The notes under the pieces are model-generated. The model searched no databases. It was given only the letters and a program-made list of their open reading frames with translations, and was not told where the DNA came from. A DNA stretch of 5,617 nucleotides, taken from assembly GCA_031177445.1 (NCBI GenBank), contig JAPSGP010000222.1, positions 1 to 5,617 of the forward strand, in the 5' to 3' direction. Position 1 is the first letter of the stretch. Every line of letters begins with the position of its first letter. Shown here piece after piece: positions 1 through 5,525 of the stretch. The position numbers were made by a program, and so were the translations under genes. Source of the DNA: Acidimicrobiia bacterium (GTDB lineage: Bacteria > Actinomycetota > Acidimicrobiia > IMCC26256 > JACDBD01).

Positions 1-326
1 CGGCTTTCGGGATGGAGGAGGAGCCCGACGAGCGCGCCGTCGAACAGCAGCGTGATGATCAGCGGGAACTCGAACACGTCGGCGCCGAACACCGCGAAGA
101 GGAGCAGCACCCGAAAGATCGCGATCGCCACTGCGAGGCCGTAGCCCCACCGCATCTCGTTGGCGATGCCATAGGCGCCGGCGGCCAAGCCGACCGCGAA
201 CAGCATGAGGATCGGGGCGAACGAGATGAGATCGAAGACGGCGTTGATGTAGAGCAGCAGCGTGGCGATGACCAGCGTCTGGGGCTGCGACTGGTTGAGG
301 AACTTCCGGTCGTTCACGCCCCCCAT
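1..326 (-). CDS. Small multi-pass membrane protein of unknown function, 3' end cut off by the window edge
   Basis: This minus-strand frame begins with ATG at 326-324 and stays open to the left edge, giving 108 complete residues plus part of one more; its stop is not visible. The protein is strongly hydrophobic after a polar N-terminus of about 17 residues (starts MGGVNDRKFLNQSQPQ). Four probable membrane helices lie near residues 18-37, 38-55, 62-81 and 84-104, separated by short turns containing NEMRW and GADVFEF. Only 13 nt separate the mshD stop from this ATG, so the two genes are probably co-transcribed and perhaps translationally coupled. The Shine-Dalgarno match is poor (GGCAAG just before the ATG). 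An in-frame GTG at 317-315 is an alternative start. I do not recognise the family. The helix pattern supports an integral membrane location but no activity, and no catalytic motif is visible. Confidence 0.72.
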   Translation of the reverse strand, partial: MGGVNDRKFLNQSQPQTLVIATLLLYINAVFDLISFAPILMLFAVGLAAGAYGIANEMRWGYGLAVAIAIFRVLLLFAVFGADVFEFPLIITLLFDGALVGLLLHPES

Positions 327-339
327 TCTTGCCGATGCA

Positions 340-1272
340 TCAGGCCGCCGGCACCTCGCGCCAGTACGCCCGGTCGGTCCGATGGGTATGGAACCCGAGC
401 GATGCGTACAGGCGCAGCGCGGGCTCGTTCGCTCCGTCCACGAACAGCATGCCGGCGGTCACCCCGCGGTCGGCGAGCGACGCCAGCCCGCCCACCACCA
501 GGGCCCGGCCCAGGCCGACGGCCTGACGACCAGGATCGACCCCGATCACGAAGATCTCGCCCAGCTCGGGGTCCGTGGCAGTCGGTGGGTGGACCTTGGT
601 CCAGCAGAAGCCGGCGAGCCCGTCGCGGTCGAACGCCAAGAGGAAGCCCTTCGGGTTGAACCACGGCTCCGCCTTCCGACGCTCGAGCGTCGTCTCGACC
701 CATCCGCCTTGCTCCGGGTGCCCGGCGAAGGCCCGATTGTTCACCTCCAACCAGGCCGCGTCGTCGGGTCCGGGGACGAACGGCCGGACCTCGATCCCCG
801 GGGGCCAGCGCGGCTGCTCGGCGAGGGGCAGTGCGACGCGCTGCTCGTGGAGATCGCGCTGGTGGCGAAAGCCGGCCGCGCTCGCCGCTCGGTCGAAGCC
901 GGCGTCGGGATCGAGCACCCACAGGACGATCTGGCCACCGCCGTTCGCGGCGACGTGTTCGGCAGCGCGCTCGAGCAGTGCCCGCGCCACGTCGCCGTCA
1001 CGCGCCGCGGGATGCACGACGATCCCGACGGCCCAGTGCGGCGGCGAGAAGCTGTCGCTTCGGTACACGTAGGCGAACCCGACCGGGTCATCGCGGGCCC
1101 CGGTCGTCGCCAGCACGCCTGCCGCCACCGGGTCGAGCGGCTGATCGAGATCGCGCCAGACGGCTTCACCGAGCGACGGGTGACCGTCGACCGCTTCGGC
1201 GTCGTCGTGCAGCCTGGTGATGGCGACCAGATCGGCGGGCGTGATCGGCTGCGCCAACCGCGTCTGCACCAC
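340..1272 (-). CDS. mshD: Mycothiol synthase (mycothiol acetyltransferase) MshD
   Basis: MshD carries out the last step of mycothiol synthesis in the cytoplasm, transferring acetyl from acetyl-CoA to the cysteine amine of Cys-GlcN-Ins. The 310-residue product fits the usual MshD length of about 290-320 and has the family's two tandem GNAT domains. The N-terminal domain (about residues 5-145) is degenerate; its strand and loop VGIVVHPAARDGDVARALL lies at 82-100. The C-terminal domain (about 160-308) carries the MshD signature NNRAFAGHPEQGGW (178-191), GFCWTKVHPP (221-230), and VIGVDPGRQAVGLGRAL (242-258) with the Q-x-x-G-x-G acetyl-CoA loop. The end, LYASLGFHTHRTDRAYW, is also typical. Translation starts at a GTG at 1272-1270; a second GTG follows immediately, so the exact start is uncertain by one codon. 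There is no Shine-Dalgarno site; a TACCCT hexamer 6 nt before the GTG suggests a leaderless mRNA. The gene is divergent from nth and is followed by the small membrane protein gene. Identification is firm from motifs; other GNAT fusions are less likely. Confidence 0.93.
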   Translation of the reverse strand: MVQTRLAQPITPADLVAITRLHDDAEAVDGHPSLGEAVWRDLDQPLDPVAAGVLATTGARDDPVGFAYVYRSDSFSPPHWAVGIVVHPAARDGDVARALLERAAEHVAANGGGQIVLWVLDPDAGFDRAASAAGFRHQRDLHEQRVALPLAEQPRWPPGIEVRPFVPGPDDAAWLEVNNRAFAGHPEQGGWVETTLERRKAEPWFNPKGFLLAFDRDGLAGFCWTKVHPPTATDPELGEIFVIGVDPGRQAVGLGRALVVGGLASLADRGVTAGMLFVDGANEPALRLYASLGFHTHRTDRAYWREVPAA

Positions 1273-1278
1273 AACCGG

Positions 1279-1284
1279 AGGGTA
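1279..1284 (-). promoter_or_regulatory. Candidate -10 element of mshD (leaderless type)
   Basis: Read on the minus strand this is TACCCT, matching the TANNNT core of actinobacterial -10 elements. It ends 6 nt before the mshD GTG, which would place the transcription start at or within a base or two of the start codon. The -35 window (about 1302-1307) has no consensus match. The call rests on spacing, the absence of a Shine-Dalgarno sequence, and the same layout at two other genes here. Confidence 0.5.
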
Positions 1285-1294
1285 GCGGTGGCAG

Positions 1295-1300
1295 TAGGTT
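1295..1300 (+). promoter_or_regulatory. Candidate -10 element of nth (leaderless type)
   Basis: TAGGTT fits TANNNT and ends 7 nt before the nth ATG at 1308, so transcription could begin at the start codon. The same bases include AGTAGG (1293-1298), a weak Shine-Dalgarno-like string 9 nt from the ATG, which is the competing explanation. The expected -35 position (about 1272-1277) overlaps the mshD start codon and is not consensus. Confidence 0.45.
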
Positions 1301-1307
1301 GCCCTCG

Positions 1308-1961
1308 ATGGCCAGGCCGCGCGGGGCGCGACAGCGCGCCCCCGAAGTCGTGCGGCGGCTCGCCGGCGAATACCCGGGCACCACGAAGGAGCTGTGCGCG
1401 CTGCACCACGCGAACCCGTACGAGCTCCTCATCGCGACGATCCTGTCGGCACAGACGACCGACGAGAACGTCAACAAGGTCACACCCGGTCTCTTCGCGC
1501 GCTATCCGTCGCCGGCCGATCTGGCCGAGGCGAACCCGGAGGAGCTCGAGCTCGCGATCCACTCGACCGGCTTCTTCCGGAACAAGACCAAGAGCCTGAT
1601 CGGCATGGCCCGGGCGGTCGTGGAGCGCTACGACGGCGAGGTGCCCCAGGAGCTCGAGGACCTCGTCACGTTGCCCGGCGTGGGGCGCAAGACCGGCAAC
1701 GTCATACGGTCGGTCGCGTTCGACCTCCCCGGGCTCCCCGTCGACACCCACGTGGGACGGCTAGTGCGGCGGCTTCGCCTCACGGCCGAGACCGATCCGG
1801 TCAAGGTCGAACGCGACCTCGACGCCCTGGTCGAGCCGGGTGAGCGGGGCGCCCTCTCGTTGCGGCTGATCCTGCACGGCCGGCGCGTGTGCACCGCCCG
1901 GCGCCCCCGGTGCGACCAGTGCGTGCTCGTCGACATCTGCCCGTCGGCGTTCAAGGTCTGA
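1308..1961 (+). CDS. nth: Endonuclease III, DNA glycosylase/AP lyase with [4Fe-4S] cluster
   Basis: Nth removes oxidised pyrimidines from DNA and cleaves the abasic site, starting base excision repair. From the ATG at 1308 the protein has 217 residues, close to the 211 of E. coli Nth. Conserved landmarks are visible: LLIATILSAQTTDENVNK (40-57); the helix-hairpin-helix LPGVGRKTGNV (122-132) with the Schiff-base lysine at K128; VDTHVGRLVRR (145-155) with the catalytic aspartate at D146; and the cluster ligands C195, C202, C205 and C211 in the exact C-x6-C-x2-C-x5-C spacing. No key residue is missing. A TTG at 1299 would add three residues, but the ATG is preferred because a TAGGTT hexamer sits 7 nt before it and overlaps the TTG. 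The gene is divergent from mshD across 35 bp; the exported hydrolase lies 95 nt downstream with its own ribosome binding site. MutY is excluded by the short length and Nth-like active site. Confidence 0.96.
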   Translation: MARPRGARQRAPEVVRRLAGEYPGTTKELCALHHANPYELLIATILSAQTTDENVNKVTPGLFARYPSPADLAEANPEELELAIHSTGFFRNKTKSLIGMARAVVERYDGEVPQELEDLVTLPGVGRKTGNVIRSVAFDLPGLPVDTHVGRLVRRLRLTAETDPVKVERDLDALVEPGERGALSLRLILHGRRVCTARRPRCDQCVLVDICPSAFKV

Positions 1962-2005
1962 GGCACACCGCCGGCGAAGGTCGCCCCTGCTCGGCCGGGC
2001 GATGC

Positions 2006-2011
2006 CATACT
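2006..2011 (+). promoter_or_regulatory. Weak candidate -10 element for the exported hydrolase gene
   Basis: In the 95-nt gap after nth, CATACT matches TATAAT at four of six positions and would give a leader of about 40 nt carrying the Shine-Dalgarno site. No -35 match is visible 17 nt upstream. TTAACT at 2026-2031 is an alternative with a leader of about 19 nt. The gap holds no clear hairpin plus T-run terminator after nth, so read-through is also possible. Confidence 0.22.
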
Positions 2012-2044
2012 TCTCCCCGGCCGGATTAACTGCGCGAGTTCGGC

Positions 2045-2053
2045 AAAGGGGAG
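2045..2053 (+). promoter_or_regulatory. Ribosome binding site of the exported hydrolase gene
   Basis: AAAGGGGAG is a purine-rich Shine-Dalgarno sequence ending 3 nt before the ATG at 2057, with its AAGG core about 7 nt away. It fixes that ATG as the start. It is the only clear Shine-Dalgarno site in the window, in contrast to the neighbouring genes that look leaderless. Confidence 0.75.
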
Positions 2054-2056
2054 CAA

Positions 2057-3979
2057 ATGGGCGCGTTCTCGCGGTGGCGGCGGGGACTCGCGGCTGCGAC
2101 CGGGCTGGTGCTCGCCGGGCCGCTGGTGGCGGTCGCCGGCGTCGTTCGCCCCGAAACCGCCGCCGCCGCTCCCACGGGCTACGTGAAGGTGAGCGACGGC
2201 ACCTCGATTGCCGTGAACGTCCGCATGCCCACGAACTACGTCGCGGGCCAGAAGTACCCGACGATCTTCGAGATGTCCGGCTACGACGGCGGGTCGGCCA
2301 GCGGCGGCACCCTGGCGAAGGACCTCGGCCTCAACAAGATCCCAGGCCTGGGTGCCCTCCTCCCCGTTCCCATCGACGACAGCCGCCAGCTCACCGATCT
2401 CTTCAACGGCGAGTACGTCACCGTGCACGCCTCGGTCCGTGGCACCGGGTGCTCCAGCGGCGAGTTCGACCTCTTCTCGTGGCGCTCCGCGCTCGACGGC
2501 AAGGAGCTCATCGACAACTGGATCCCGACGCAGCCGTGGTCGAACGGCGACGTCGGGATCGTCGGCCACTCGTACGGCGGCATCACCGGCTTCATGATCG
2601 CCGAGACGCAGCCCACGCATCTGAAGGCGGCGTCGCTCTCCGGGCTCATCGACGACCTCTACCGCGCCCTCGTGTACCCGGGTGGCGTGAGCAACTATGG
2701 CTTCCCGCTGTTGTGGACCGGCGGGATCCGGCCTGCGTACGACCTGCTCGGTGGGCTCCTGCCGGGCCTGGTTCGCCCTCAGGGCCCATTCGACGATCCG
2801 AACCGCCAGCTCAACTGCGGGCTCAACGTGCTCGACAAGAGCCGCACGATCGTCAACGACCCCTTGATCCGGGGCCTCTCCGACACCGACAACGAGTGGT
2901 ACCGGGCGCGTTCGCTCATCACCAACGTCGACAAGATCAACGTGCCGATGCACATCACCGGCGCGTACCAGGACGAGCAGACCGGGCCGCGGGGTCAGGC
3001 GCACCTGTTCGAGAAGCTGCCGGTGGGCGTGCCGAAACGGCTCGTCCTCACCAACGGCGACCACAACACCGAGAGCACCGCGCCCTACGGCGTGCCCGAG
3101 ATCCGCGCCGACCGCAAGGCCTGGTTCGACCAGTGGGTGCGCGGCGTGCCGGGCGGGTTCGGCAGCGACCCCTCGGTCACCGTGTTCTTCGAGACGCACA
3201 AGGTCATCGGCACGCTGACACCGAACGGGCGGCTCGATTCGACCGAGTTCCCGCTGACCCAGACCGAGTTCACCGACTGGTACCTGCACGGTGACGGATC
3301 GCTCACGACCGAACCGCCGGTCGAGGCCGAGCCTGATCGCTGGTACGTGAGCGGAACCAAGCGCCAGTTCTGGTCGTACCAGGCGGGTGGCTCCGTCGGG
3401 CCTCCGATCACGACTGCCGAGGGCCCGGACGAGCTCTCGTGGCAGACGGACCCGCTCGCCGAGGACACCGCGATCGCCGGGCCCATCGCCGCCACGCTCT
3501 GGGCGAAGAGCACCGTGAGCGACACCGAGTTCTTCGTCGAGGTCACGGACGAGGGCCCCGACGGAAGCCGGACCTACCTCCAACGGGGCGTGCTCCGCGC
3601 GAGTCACCGCGTCTACGACCAGGCGAAGAGCGACAAGACCGCCGATGGCCGCATCTACCGACCGCACCTCACGCACGTCAACCCGTCGCAGGTGCCACCC
3701 AACACTCCGGTCGAGTACCTCATCGAGGTCTGGCCGGTCGGGCATGTGTTCCGCGCCGGGCACCGGATCGCGGTGAAGGTGCACGCGCCTCCGCTGGTCG
3801 ACAGTTACTACGTGTACGTCCCGCGAACGCTGCCCGGCGTCAACACGATGATCTCGGGCCCGGGTACCGAGTCGCGGATCATGCTGCCGATGATTCCTGT
3901 GAGCGAGATCGCCGGCCTCGGGCCGCCGCTGCCGTGCGGCGCGCAAGAGGCGGTTCGCTGCATCCCCAACCCGGGCTGA
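2057..3979 (+). CDS. Exported CocE/NonD-family alpha/beta hydrolase with PepX C-terminal domain
   Basis: This is a serine hydrolase of the X-Pro dipeptidyl-peptidase (S15) / cocaine-esterase superfamily, 640 residues. The N-terminus is a signal peptide: basic SRWRRG (5-10), a hydrophobic core (11-30), then an alanine-rich cleavage region near residue 38 (TAAAA/PT), so the enzyme should act outside the cytoplasm. The double arginine does not match a good Tat motif, so Sec is more likely. The alpha/beta-hydrolase domain spans about 42-360. VRGTGCSSGEFD (127-138) and QPWSNGDVGIVGHSYGG (159-175) are family hallmarks, with nucleophile S172. D306 in TGAYQDEQTG and H336 in NGDHN complete a likely triad. 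Residues from about 365 to 610 fit the PepX_C jelly-roll domain, including GPIAATLWAKSTVSDTEFFVEV. There are exactly four cysteines (132, 254, 627, 635), all in the mature part, compatible with disulfides. The start is set by a strong Shine-Dalgarno site. The substrate (ester, amide or Xaa-Pro peptide) cannot be read from the sequence. Confidence 0.9.
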   Translation: MGAFSRWRRGLAAATGLVLAGPLVAVAGVVRPETAAAAPTGYVKVSDGTSIAVNVRMPTNYVAGQKYPTIFEMSGYDGGSASGGTLAKDLGLNKIPGLGALLPVPIDDSRQLTDLFNGEYVTVHASVRGTGCSSGEFDLFSWRSALDGKELIDNWIPTQPWSNGDVGIVGHSYGGITGFMIAETQPTHLKAASLSGLIDDLYRALVYPGGVSNYGFPLLWTGGIRPAYDLLGGLLPGLVRPQGPFDDPNRQLNCGLNVLDKSRTIVNDPLIRGLSDTDNEWYRARSLITNVDKINVPMHITGAYQDEQTGPRGQAHLFEKLPVGVPKRLVLTNGDHNTESTAPYGVPEIRADRKAWFDQWVRGVPGGFGSDPSVTVFFETHKVIGTLTPNGRLDSTEFPLTQTEFTDWYLHGDGSLTTEPPVEAEPDRWYVSGTKRQFWSYQAGGSVGPPITTAEGPDELSWQTDPLAEDTAIAGPIAATLWAKSTVSDTEFFVEVTDEGPDGSRTYLQRGVLRASHRVYDQAKSDKTADGRIYRPHLTHVNPSQVPPNTPVEYLIEVWPVGHVFRAGHRIAVKVHAPPLVDSYYVYVPRTLPGVNTMISGPGTESRIMLPMIPVSEIAGLGPPLPCGAQEAVRCIPNPG

Positions 3980-3983
3980 CCTC

Positions 3984-4002
3984 GGCCCGGGCCCGCGGCC
4001 GC
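3984..4002. repeat. Adjacent G+C palindromes between the hydrolase and the Eis-like gene
   Basis: GGCCCGGGCC (3984-3993) is a perfect 10-bp palindrome starting 4 nt after the hydrolase stop, and GCGGCCGC (3995-4002) is a perfect 8-bp one beside it. The first can also pair imperfectly with CCCGGCC at 4007-4013, giving a stem with a loop of about 15 nt. No T-run follows, so it is not a canonical intrinsic terminator. In such G+C-rich DNA short palindromes also arise by chance. Confidence 0.3.
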
Positions 4003-4027
4003 CGTTCCCGGCCTGACCGTCGCCGCG

Positions 4028-4033
4028 TAGCCT
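4028..4033 (+). promoter_or_regulatory. Candidate -10 element of the Eis-like acetyltransferase gene (leaderless type)
   Basis: TAGCCT fits TANNNT and ends exactly 7 nt before the GTG at 4041, the same layout as at nth. No Shine-Dalgarno sequence lies between. This suggests the gene has its own promoter inside the 61-nt gap rather than depending only on read-through from the hydrolase gene. The -35 window, about 4005-4010, has no clear match. Confidence 0.48.
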
Positions 4034-4040
4034 CCACGAC

Positions 4041-5225
4041 GTGGACATCACGGTGCGCGTGCCGCGGCCGGAGGAGGCGGAGGCCGCGTACGCGATCTGC
4101 CATGAGGCGTTCACGAACCGTCCCGAACGTCGCGAGGCGTGGCTGGCGACGAAGCGCATGGACGACTTCCTCTGCGCGTGGGCCGGTGACGAGCTGGTCG
4201 CCACCACCGAGACGATCCCGGCAGGCCAGCACTTCGGCGGCCGCTCGGTGCCGATGGGTGCCGTAGCGTCGGTTGCGGTCCGTCCCGACCATCGCGGGCG
4301 CGGCCTCGCGCCTCGGCTCCTCGGCACCGCCATCGAGCACATGTACGAGCGCGGCCTCGTGCTCAGCACACTGCATCCTGCGACCACCCGCTTCTACCGC
4401 AGCTTCGGCTGGGAGATCGGCGGCCAGTTCGGCGTCCGCCGCGTTCCCGCATCGGCGCTGGCCGCGCTTCCCCGAGGAGAACCCGAGTGCCTGCGACCGG
4501 CCGCCGACGGCGACCGCGAGCTGGTGCGCGAGTGCTACGCCCGGGCAGCTCCCGCCATCGAAGGGAGCATCGACCGCAGCGAGGCGTTCTGGGCCGCCTG
4601 GGAGCGTGACCTGGATCCTCCGCACCGGTATCTGTACGTGTACGACGCCGGTGGCCGCGTCGACGGCTACGTCACCTACGAGCAGCTCGAGACCGGCCGG
4701 CAGTGGGGGTTCGCGCTCACCGTGCACGAGCTCGTGGCCGTCGACGCGGAGGCGATGCTCACCCTGTGGCGCCATGTCGGCTCCCACGCCACGATGGTCG
4801 ACGACGTGACGGTGCTGGCAGCACCGCTCGACGCGCTCGCGCTGTTGCTGCCGGAGCAAGTGGTGCAGCTGGTCGACGCGAACCACTGGTTGACCCGCGT
4901 GGTCGATGCCCAGGGTGCGATCGCTGCCCGCGGCTTCCCGTCCGCGGCACGGGGGCGGGTCGAGCTGGAGCTGGTCGATCGCCTGGCTCCGTGGAACGAG
5001 CACCGATTCGTCCTCGACGTCGCTGACGGGCGCGGTGTCTTGCAGCGCGGCGGTTTCGGCGACGTGCGCCTGACCATCAACGGGTTCGCCTCCCTGTACA
5101 CCGGCTGGGCGTCGGCGGGCACGCTCCGTGCCGCGGGCTTGCTCGCGGGAGCGGACGACGACACGCGCCGAGCACTCGACACGATGTTCGCGGGGTCGCC
5201 GCCGCATCTCTTCGACGACTTCTAG
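4041..5225 (+). CDS. Eis-like GNAT family N-acetyltransferase with SCP2-like C-terminal domain
   Basis: The 394-residue protein has the layout of the Eis (enhanced intracellular survival) family: an N-terminal GNAT domain (about 1-130), a second degenerate GNAT-like domain (about 150-290) and a sterol-carrier-protein-like C-terminal domain (about 300-394). The acetyl-CoA loop is in MGAVASVAVRPDHRGRGLA (72-90), with R-G-R-G-L at 85-89. RFYRSFGWE (117-125) holds Y119, which aligns with the Eis general-acid tyrosine. The C-terminal domain shows ADGRGVLQRGGFGDVRLTI (328-346) and LYTGWASAGTLRAAGLL (352-368). The chain ends in ...HLFDDF; in Mycobacterium tuberculosis Eis the C-terminal Phe carboxylate takes part in catalysis, and here the last residue is also Phe. 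M. tuberculosis Eis acetylates several amines of aminoglycosides; family membership alone does not prove that substrate range here. The start is GTG at 4041, without a Shine-Dalgarno site. The 3' end converges on the next gene with 7 nt between the stop codons. The natural substrate is unknown. Confidence 0.9.
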   Translation: MDITVRVPRPEEAEAAYAICHEAFTNRPERREAWLATKRMDDFLCAWAGDELVATTETIPAGQHFGGRSVPMGAVASVAVRPDHRGRGLAPRLLGTAIEHMYERGLVLSTLHPATTRFYRSFGWEIGGQFGVRRVPASALAALPRGEPECLRPAADGDRELVRECYARAAPAIEGSIDRSEAFWAAWERDLDPPHRYLYVYDAGGRVDGYVTYEQLETGRQWGFALTVHELVAVDAEAMLTLWRHVGSHATMVDDVTVLAAPLDALALLLPEQVVQLVDANHWLTRVVDAQGAIAARGFPSAARGRVELELVDRLAPWNEHRFVLDVADGRGVLQRGGFGDVRLTINGFASLYTGWASAGTLRAAGLLAGADDDTRRALDTMFAGSPPHLFDDF

Positions 5226-5232
5226 AACCCGA

Positions 5233-5427
5233 CTAGGTGTCCAGTGCGGCGATCGCCTTGTCGAGCGCGCGGCGGGCGGCGATGAGTTGGCGTTCGGCGG
5301 CTTCGAGATCGGCCGCGATCTGGGAGTCGGCGGTGTCGCGGTACTGATCGGCGACGGCGTCCACCCGGCGCGCGAGCTCTTCCACTTGCGAGCGGACGGT
5401 CGACAGCTCCGGTATGTCCGATGTCAC
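5233..5427 (-). CDS. Small charged helical (coiled-coil) protein of unknown function, 64 aa
   Basis: The frame starts with GTG at 5427-5425 and stops with TAG at 5235-5233. The product (begins MTSDIPELSTVRSQVEELA, ends in ALDKAIAALDT) is almost entirely predicted helix after residue 7, rich in Ala, Arg, Asp and Glu, with no cysteine, tryptophan or glycine and one proline near the start. Hydrophobic residues recur every three or four positions (V, L, V, V, then I, L, A, L, I, A, L), as in a short coiled coil or helical hairpin; D/T-rich DTADS (residues 31-35) may be the turn. There is no signal peptide, membrane segment or catalytic motif. No Shine-Dalgarno site is visible; a weak CAGGCT hexamer lies 6 nt before the GTG on this strand. 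It is convergent with the Eis-like gene and divergent from hisD. Composition and clean gap-filling placement favour a real gene, but I do not recognise the family. Confidence 0.68.
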   Translation of the reverse strand: MTSDIPELSTVRSQVEELARRVDAVADQYRDTADSQIAADLEAAERQLIAARRALDKAIAALDT

Positions 5428-5466
5428 GCCGGCAGCCTGTCACGGCAGCACGGAGTACGGGCAAAC

Positions 5467-5490
5467 TGCGCAGGCAATTGCGGTGGCGCA
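5467..5490. promoter_or_regulatory. Nested inverted repeat upstream of hisD, possible operator
   Basis: An 8-bp perfect palindrome, GCAATTGC (5474-5481), is flanked by the inverted pair TGCGC (5467-5471) and GCGCA (5486-5490). The dyad is slightly asymmetric, with 2 nt on one side of the core and 4 nt on the other. It lies in the 98-bp divergent gap between the small helical protein gene and hisD, and its right arm covers the expected -35 window of the hisD promoter. A repressor or activator site is plausible by position only; no known operator is recognised. Confidence 0.3.
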
Positions 5491-5505
5491 CGCGGGCGCG
5501 CTGAT

Positions 5506-5511
5506 TACGAT
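5506..5511 (+). promoter_or_regulatory. Candidate -10 element of hisD
   Basis: TACGAT matches TATAAT at four positions, including the most conserved A and final T. It ends 14 nt before the hisD ATG, so transcription would begin around 5517-5520 and leave a leader of only about 6-9 nt. No Shine-Dalgarno site fits in that leader. Confidence 0.45.
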
Positions 5512-5525
5512 GACTCGGCTTCCCC

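Noticed and set aside
12..659. A 215-codon plus-strand frame at the left edge
   Set aside because: It is antisense to the partial membrane protein and the 3' part of mshD. Its highly charged, then Arg/Pro-rich translation is typical of a shadow frame, whereas the opposite strand gives coherent membrane helices.
1299..1307. TTG at 1299 as the start of nth
   Set aside because: It would add only three residues, is a rarer start codon, and overlaps the candidate -10 hexamer; the ATG at 1308 fits the family length and the leaderless spacing.
262..1599. A 445-codon plus-strand frame antisense to mshD and running into nth
   Set aside because: It overlaps MshD motifs on the other strand and out-of-frame nth sequence; the product is Arg/Pro-rich and has no family signature.
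1628..4387. A 919-codon open frame on the minus strand, antisense to nth, the hydrolase and the Eis-like gene
   Set aside because: It covers parts of three well-supported genes and two intergenic gaps. Its translation is low-complexity (rich in Arg, Gly, Pro, Val, Asp) with no recognisable domain. Long antisense frames are expected when G/C third positions suppress stop codons.
3879..5207. A 442-codon minus-strand frame opposite the Eis-like gene
   Set aside because: It is antisense to a gene with clear GNAT motifs, and its product looks like a composition artefact with no domain.
5226..5232. Bidirectional terminator between the Eis-like gene and the small helical gene
   Set aside because: Only 7 nt lie between the stop codons, and no hairpin with a T-run is visible there or just inside either 3' end.
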